A DNA stretch of 64,000 bases, taken from the NCBI GenBank assembly GCA_903888485.1, contig CAISTS010000010.1:1-64000 (forward strand), read 5' to 3'. The notes below the pieces were generated by a model, which saw only the letters and a program-made list of their open reading frames with translations, was not told the origin of the DNA and ran no database searches. Source of the DNA: an uncultured bacterium (GTDB lineage Bacteria; Pseudomonadota; Alphaproteobacteria; Rhodospirillales; Rhodospirillaceae). Position numbers and translations under genes: made by a program. Shown here piece by piece: positions 59,959-64,000 of this stretch. The stretch's first letter is position 1. The number at the start of each line of letters is the position of its first letter.

Positions 59959-60837
59959 ATGAAGCATCACGATCACCCCAAGCACGACCTTGCCATCCGC
60001 GACGTCACCTTGCGCGACGGCTTGCAGAACCTGCCAGAGGTGCTGTCCACCCCGGACAAGCTCACCATCCTCGATGCGTTGATCGACGCCGGCATCAAGG
60101 ACTTCCAGCTCACCTCCTTCGTCAATCCGGCGCGTGTGCCGAACATGGCCGACGCCGAGATCATGTATGCCGAGGGCATCAAGCGCGGGCTCAACCCCAA
60201 TGTGCTGGTGGCGAACCTGAAGGGCTTCGAGCGCGCGGTTGAAGCCGGCGTGAAATCCGTCGATGCCGTCCTGTCGGTCAGTAACGCCTACAACAAGAAG
60301 AACGCCAACCGCTCGACCCTCGACAGCGCCAATGAAATCACGCTGATGCTCAGCCGCGCGGCGCACGCCGGGTTCACGGTAGGCATCAGCATGGCCAACT
60401 GCTTTCACTGTTTCACCGAGGGCAAGATCGACCCCGAAGCCGTGCTGGCGCTTACGCGCGGCTTCCACGATGCGGGCGCGCGTATCGTCTGGCTTTCCGA
60501 TACCACCGGTCACGCCGAGCCCGACGATGTTGCGCGCCTCTCCGAGCGCGCCATGAAGGTCGGCGTCGAGGTCGGCATTCACTTGCACGACACGCAAGGG
60601 CGCGCCGGCGAGAACGCCATCGCCGCCTACAAAGCCGGCGTGCGCCGCTTCGATGCGGTGCTGAGCGGGCTCGGCGGTTCGCCCTTCACACCGGGTGTCG
60701 GCGGCAATCTGTCGCTGGAGACGGCGCAGGTGGTGTTCACGGGCGCCGGGATCGCGACCGGCCTCGATCCCGCGAAACTCGACGCCGCGCGCGGCAAGCT
60801 TTCCGCGGGCATCGCCGCGGCCGGGAAAGCCGCGTGA
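59959..60837 (+). CDS. Hydroxymethylglutaryl-CoA lyase family protein
   Basis: The 292-aa protein is of the HMGL-like TIM-barrel family: IRDVTLRDGLQNLP near residue 12 holds the Arg-Asp catalytic pair, TSFVNPARVPNMAD, VSNAYNKKNANRS, and the HLHDTQGRA metal site near 206, ending with GLGGSPFTPGVGGN. The SFVxP and GGSP motifs fit HMG-CoA lyase of leucine breakdown or a close relative. It is coupled to the enoyl-CoA hydratase (TGATG). ATG at 59959 follows GGGGAG. Confidence 0.87.
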   Translation: MKHHDHPKHDLAIRDVTLRDGLQNLPEVLSTPDKLTILDALIDAGIKDFQLTSFVNPARVPNMADAEIMYAEGIKRGLNPNVLVANLKGFERAVEAGVKSVDAVLSVSNAYNKKNANRSTLDSANEITLMLSRAAHAGFTVGISMANCFHCFTEGKIDPEAVLALTRGFHDAGARIVWLSDTTGHAEPDDVARLSERAMKVGVEVGIHLHDTQGRAGENAIAAYKAGVRRFDAVLSGLGGSPFTPGVGGNLSLETAQVVFTGAGIATGLDPAKLDAARGKLSAGIAAAGKAA

Positions 60838-61634
60838 TGCTTCCTCCCACGTTCGAGACCATCACCACCGCGCTGCTGGCCGATCACATCCTTCTCGTCA
60901 CACTCAACCGGCCTGACGTCGGAAATGCGCTCAACACCAAGATGGGTGAAGAACTACGCGATCTCTTCACCCATTACGCCACGCATCCGAACGATCTGCG
61001 CTGTGTGATCTTCACGGGCGCGGGACCGAAGATCTTCTGCGGCGGCGGAGATCTCAAACAGCGCCACGGCATGGACACCGACACGTGGCTCGCCCAGCAC
61101 CGTATTTTCGAGCAGTTCTATTGGGCAATGATCGAATTCCCGATCCCGATCATCGCCGCCGTCAACGGCCATGCTTTCGGCGGCGGTCTTGAAATGATCC
61201 TCGCCACCGACTTCGCCTATGCGGTGCCGGCGGCGAAGTTCGCGCTTACGGAAACCAAGATCGGCATCATGCCCGGCGGTGGCGGCACGCAAACCCTCGC
61301 CCGCGCCATCGGCCCGCGCCGCGCCAAGGAGATCATCTTCACGGCCAAGCCCTTCACGGCAGCCGAAGCGCACGAGTGGGGCATCATCAACCGCATCGTC
61401 GCGCCCGAGGCGCTAATGAGCGAGTGTTTGGAAACCGCCAAGGCCATCGCCGCCAATGCGCCGCTGGCCATCAAGCAAGTGAAGAAGGCCATCCACCATG
61501 GCCTGCAGACCGACCTCACGCGCGGCCTGTGGCTGGAGATCGAGGCCTATAACCGGCTGGTGTTCACGGAAGACCGCATCGAAGGCGTCGCCGCCTTCAA
61601 CGAGAAACGCACGCCGGACTTCAAGGGGCGTTAG
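60837..61634 (+). CDS. Enoyl-CoA hydratase/isomerase family protein
   Basis: The 265-aa crotonase-fold protein has the oxyanion-hole Gly stretch CGGGDLKQRHG near residue 65, NGHAFGGGLEMILATDFAYA near 108 and ALTETKIGIMPGGGGTQTLAR near 139 in part. Both Glu positions used for hydration (GLEM and TETK) are kept, so it is likely a hydratase, perhaps for methylglutaconyl-CoA given the lyase next to it. GTG at 60834 is an alternative start. Confidence 0.87.
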   Translation: MLPPTFETITTALLADHILLVTLNRPDVGNALNTKMGEELRDLFTHYATHPNDLRCVIFTGAGPKIFCGGGDLKQRHGMDTDTWLAQHRIFEQFYWAMIEFPIPIIAAVNGHAFGGGLEMILATDFAYAVPAAKFALTETKIGIMPGGGGTQTLARAIGPRRAKEIIFTAKPFTAAEAHEWGIINRIVAPEALMSECLETAKAIAANAPLAIKQVKKAIHHGLQTDLTRGLWLEIEAYNRLVFTEDRIEGVAAFNEKRTPDFKGR

Positions 61635-62065
61635 CCGGCGGCTTGCGCCTGAAAGCAAGCCGGCGCGCGTTCGGCGGCAAGTGTCCTGACCTCGGCGAAA
61701 TTCTCGAAGCGTTTTGAATCGTAGAACACGTAGACCGGCTGGCCGGCGATCTGAAAGTCCGCGACGGTCAAGCTTCCGCCGGTATAGCCGGCTGTACGCA
61801 CGCGCTTTTCCAGGTCGTGCAACACATCCACGATCGGCAGATCGTGCTTGCGGCAGTGCTCGAGAATCTCGAGGCCGTCGCAGGCGTCGATGATGAGGCC
61901 GTTGGCGCTCAATATCCCGGCAAGGTGCGCGTAAAAATCCGCAACCGCACTGGTTCGCGTGCCGTGATGCCTCCACTGCTCCTCGATGGCCGTCAGTACC
62001 GAAGAGGATTCATCGCAATGAAGACGCGGTGCTGCGCGACCGCTGCTGAGATCTTGCACGTGCAA
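61631..62065 (-). CDS. Hypothetical protein
   Basis: The 144-aa soluble protein has no recognised family. The second half (DVLHDLEKRVRTAGYTGGSL, VADFQIAGQPVYVFYDSKRF) is well structured and could bind a ligand; the first half is helical. Its stop overlaps the end of the convergent enoyl-CoA hydratase gene by 4 bp. Confidence 0.6.
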   Translation of the reverse strand: MHVQDLSSGRAAPRLHCDESSSVLTAIEEQWRHHGTRTSAVADFYAHLAGILSANGLIIDACDGLEILEHCRKHDLPIVDVLHDLEKRVRTAGYTGGSLTVADFQIAGQPVYVFYDSKRFENFAEVRTLAAERAPACFQAQAAG

Positions 62066-62261
62066 TCCTATGAGTGAAAACGATGGGTGATGGGCTCACT
62101 CATACAGTTGAATGCCGGCCAAACAGAAAGGGGCCCTCCGTAGATTTCACTTTCTTCATGCCGACTCTGCTCCTGCGCGAACGTTGCGGGACTTCGCGCC
62201 GGTAGTTTATCTGGCGGTAAAGGTTCTTGTTTTGTTCTTTTGGCGAGGCTAGACTCGCCGG

Positions 62262-63419
62262 ATGGGTAAAACCAGCAGCCAAGGGGCGCCAAACCCCAAT
62301 CCGCGTGGCGAGGAACGCTATCTGGGCGGCCCCCTCGCCGACACCACCGGCGTCCACCCGGACGCGCGCCGGGGACGTGGGGCCGTCAGCAATGCCGCCG
62401 GGCGCTATGAGAGCACCAGCCGCCACGCCCTGGACGACGGCTGGGACAACCTCGATGAGCCACCCCCGCCGCTCCGGACCATGATGATCCGCGACAGCAC
62501 GCGCACCGTCATCGCCCGCAACGATTCCCCCGATGTCGGCTTCGACCGCTCGATCAATCCCTATCGCGGCTGCGAGCACGGCTGCACCTATTGCTTCGCC
62601 CGGCCCACGCATACGTATTTGGGGATGTCGGCGGGCCTCGATTTCGAGAGCCGCATTCTCTACAAGCCCGACGCCGCCGCGCTGCTGGAGAGGGAACTGC
62701 GCGCGCCCAAGTACCGTTGCGCGCCCATCATGATGGGCACCAACACCGACCCCTATCAACCGGCGGAACGGCACTACAAGTTGACGCGCGGAATCCTCGG
62801 GGTGTTGCAGCGCTTCAACCACCCTATCGGATTTCTCACCAAGTCGGCGCTGATCACGCGCGACATCGATATCCTGGCACCCATGGCGACCGAGAACCTC
62901 GCACGCGCGGCTGTCTCGGTGACCACGCTCGATCCGCATCTCGCACGTCAGATGGAGCCGCGCGCCTCGACGCCGGCGCGGCGCATCGAGGCCATTCGCC
63001 TGCTCAGCGCCGCCGGCATCCCGACGACGGTGATGTTTGCGCCGGTGATTCCGGGTCTCAACGATCATGAGATGGAATCCGTGCTGGAGGCCGCGCGCGC
63101 AGCCGGCGCCGTCGCAGCGGGCTATGTGCTGCTGCGCTTGCCGCTCGAGGTCAAAGATCTATTCCAGGAGTGGCTGGCGGCGGAAGTGCCCGACCGCGCG
63201 CGCCGCGTGATGTCCCTGCTGCGCTCGGCGCGGAACGGCAAGGACTACGATGCGAAATGGCGCGAGCGTCAGTTGGGCAACGGACCCATCGCCGAGGCCA
63301 CGGCGGCGCGTTTCCAACTCGCGGTCCGGCGCTTTGGCTTCAACCGCGAGCGCCGCGCGCTCGATGTCACAAAGTTCCGCCCACCGCAGCAAGCGGGCGA
63401 TCAGCTCGCGCTGTTTTAA
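62262..63419 (+). CDS. PA0069-family radical SAM protein
   Basis: The 385-aa protein has an iron-sulfur cluster motif CEHGCTYCFARPTH near residue 106 (CxxxCxxC), MMGTNTDPYQPAER near 154, LTKSALITRD near 190, VSVTTLDP near 215 and FAPVIPGLNDHE near 260. The family resembles spore photoproduct lyase-like radical SAM enzymes; its reaction is not settled. The first 65 residues are Gly/Arg-rich and probably disordered. A strong terminator follows the stop. Confidence 0.88.
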   Translation: MGKTSSQGAPNPNPRGEERYLGGPLADTTGVHPDARRGRGAVSNAAGRYESTSRHALDDGWDNLDEPPPPLRTMMIRDSTRTVIARNDSPDVGFDRSINPYRGCEHGCTYCFARPTHTYLGMSAGLDFESRILYKPDAAALLERELRAPKYRCAPIMMGTNTDPYQPAERHYKLTRGILGVLQRFNHPIGFLTKSALITRDIDILAPMATENLARAAVSVTTLDPHLARQMEPRASTPARRIEAIRLLSAAGIPTTVMFAPVIPGLNDHEMESVLEAARAAGAVAAGYVLLRLPLEVKDLFQEWLAAEVPDRARRVMSLLRSARNGKDYDAKWRERQLGNGPIAEATAARFQLAVRRFGFNRERRALDVTKFRPPQQAGDQLALF

Positions 63420-63445
63420 GTTCGGATTTAAGACGCCCAAAAAAG

Positions 63446-63482
63446 AACCGGGCGGTTCCCAAAATGAAACCGCCCGGCCTCC
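63446..63482 (+). terminator. Terminator after the radical SAM gene
   Basis: CCGGGCGGTT (63448-63457) pairs perfectly with AACCGCCCGG (63468-63477), with a 10-nt loop. It is followed by CCTCCCCCT in place of a T run; an A-rich stretch lies on the left, so it may work better for the minus strand. Confidence 0.65.
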
Positions 63483-63676
63483 CCCTCCGGCGGGTGTCGC
63501 GCCGGTAATCCCGCAGTCTCGTCGCTTGAAAGCCTCTCCCCGCTTCAGCGCCGCATGGTACGAGAACCGCAGCTTACGCAGGACATTGTGGGGCCTTGAA
63601 GCCTGTTCAGCCTCATGGACAAGTCCGTACATTCTTTTTCCAGGCACTGTTGCAAAAATGGCCCGCTCACAGTGGC

Positions 63677-63703
63677 GCATCGCACAAATATTTTGTGCGA
63701 TGC
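63677..63703. repeat. Perfect 12-bp palindrome upstream of nothing annotated on either side
   Basis: GCATCGCACAAA (63677-63688) and TTTGTGCGATGC (63692-63703) are exact complements around TAT. TGTGC-GAT-GCACA overlaps the right arm. It lies 27 bp past the stop of the Usp gene and could be its terminator hairpin or a regulator site. The rest of 63483-63730 shows no gene. Confidence 0.55.
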
Positions 63704-63730
63704 ACAATTGCCCACAATGTGGATAAACAC

Positions 63731-64000
63731 TCAGTGAGAGAGGAGAACAGGCAGCGTCGCGTGCTGCATGACGTGGCCGGTGACGCTGCCAAGCACGAGT
63801 TGGCGCAATTTCGAGCGCGTGTAGGCGCCCATGACCATCAAGTCGGCGCCGGCTTCGGCCGTGGCGGCGAGGAGGGCTTGGCCGGTGCGGGTTTGACCGG
63901 GCGGCACCTTGGCCAAGTTCATCGTGATGCCGTGATGACCGAGATAGGCTTCGAGGTCCTCGATTGGAGCGAACCACTCCTCCTCCTCGACGCGCAGTAC
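63731..64000 (-). CDS. Universal stress protein family, C-terminal part (cut by window edge)
   Basis: An open frame runs in from the right edge, where the sequence reads VLRVEEEEWFAPIEDLEAYL, to LLSH and a TGA at 63731. The visible 89 residues hold the UspA nucleotide-binding end: ADLMVMGAYTRSKLRQLVLG and SVTGHVMQHATLPVLL, matching G-2x-G-9x-G(S/T). The N terminus lies outside the window, so length and start are unknown. Confidence 0.82.
   Translation of the reverse strand, partial: VLRVEEEEWFAPIEDLEAYLGHHGITMNLAKVPPGQTRTGQALLAATAEAGADLMVMGAYTRSKLRQLVLGSVTGHVMQHATLPVLLSH

Overview
The window is a GC-rich, tightly packed bacterial chromosome segment. Gene content points to an alphaproteobacterium of the Rhodospirillales/Micropepsales type: an aa3 cytochrome oxidase operon in the order coxB-coxA-ctaG-coxC-DUF983, an ECF sigma factor with a ChrR-type zinc anti-sigma next to cfa, a DUF3297 protein, an ELM1-family protein, and many ATGA/GTGA stop-start overlaps. 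The species cannot be named from this sequence alone. Three tRNA genes (Gly-UCC, Tyr-GUA, Thr-UGU) are present and no rRNA or CRISPR array was seen.

Layout. 0.1-6.9 kb (minus strand) is one operon for a nonulosonic (sialic-acid-like) sugar: a CBS-domain/aminotransferase fusion, a DHDPS/NanA-family aldolase, a CMP-sugar synthetase (NeuA family), two different NeuB-family synthases, a TIM-barrel sugar isomerase and a NeuD-like acetyltransferase. 7.39-18.87 kb is an 11.5-kb mobile element in the 3' end of tRNA-Tyr, bounded by a 14-bp direct repeat. It carries a tyrosine integrase, an AlpA-like regulator, a five-copy iteron cluster, a DUF1376-like replication protein, a T7 gp4/Twinkle-like primase-helicase, a terminase ATPase and two separate terminase-nuclease-like proteins. 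A methyltransferase, an SGNH-like protein and a thermonuclease follow. No capsid, portal, tail or lysis gene was recognised.

19-34 kb holds rlmB, tRNA-Thr, secreted hydrolases (dienelactone-hydrolase and tannase/feruloyl-esterase families), a TPR-OGT glycosyltransferase, an MHS-family transporter, a D-lactate-dehydrogenase-like flavoprotein and a signalling block (REC-HPt protein, OmpR-type regulator, hybrid kinase), then a ChrR-like/ECF-sigma pair beside cfa. 35.7-47 kb holds a secreted haem-c/propeller protein, an SDR, DUF2237, and two divergent respiratory operons. One reads small TM protein-DUF420-lone oxidase subunit I homologue-ctaB, and the other is coxB-coxA-ctaG-coxC. 47-64 kb holds a HAD hydrolase, amt, a sulfur cluster (TusA, YeeE/YedE, ModE-like, rhodanese), Usp proteins, a degenerate EAL protein, hydroxypyruvate-isomerase and ELM1 families, pyrE with a hairpin leader, a nonsense-interrupted secreted-protein gene, an EnvZ/OmpR-like pair, an HMG-CoA-lyase/enoyl-CoA-hydratase pair, a PA0069-type radical SAM protein and a Usp gene cut by the window edge.

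The most unusual material is the tRNA-Tyr element, which has replication and packaging-motor genes, a split terminase and no particle genes. Next come the double-NeuB sugar cluster and a set of small structured sites: the iterons, a predicted three-way-junction RNA and the pyrE leader. All functions are inferred from recognised motifs. No database search was run.
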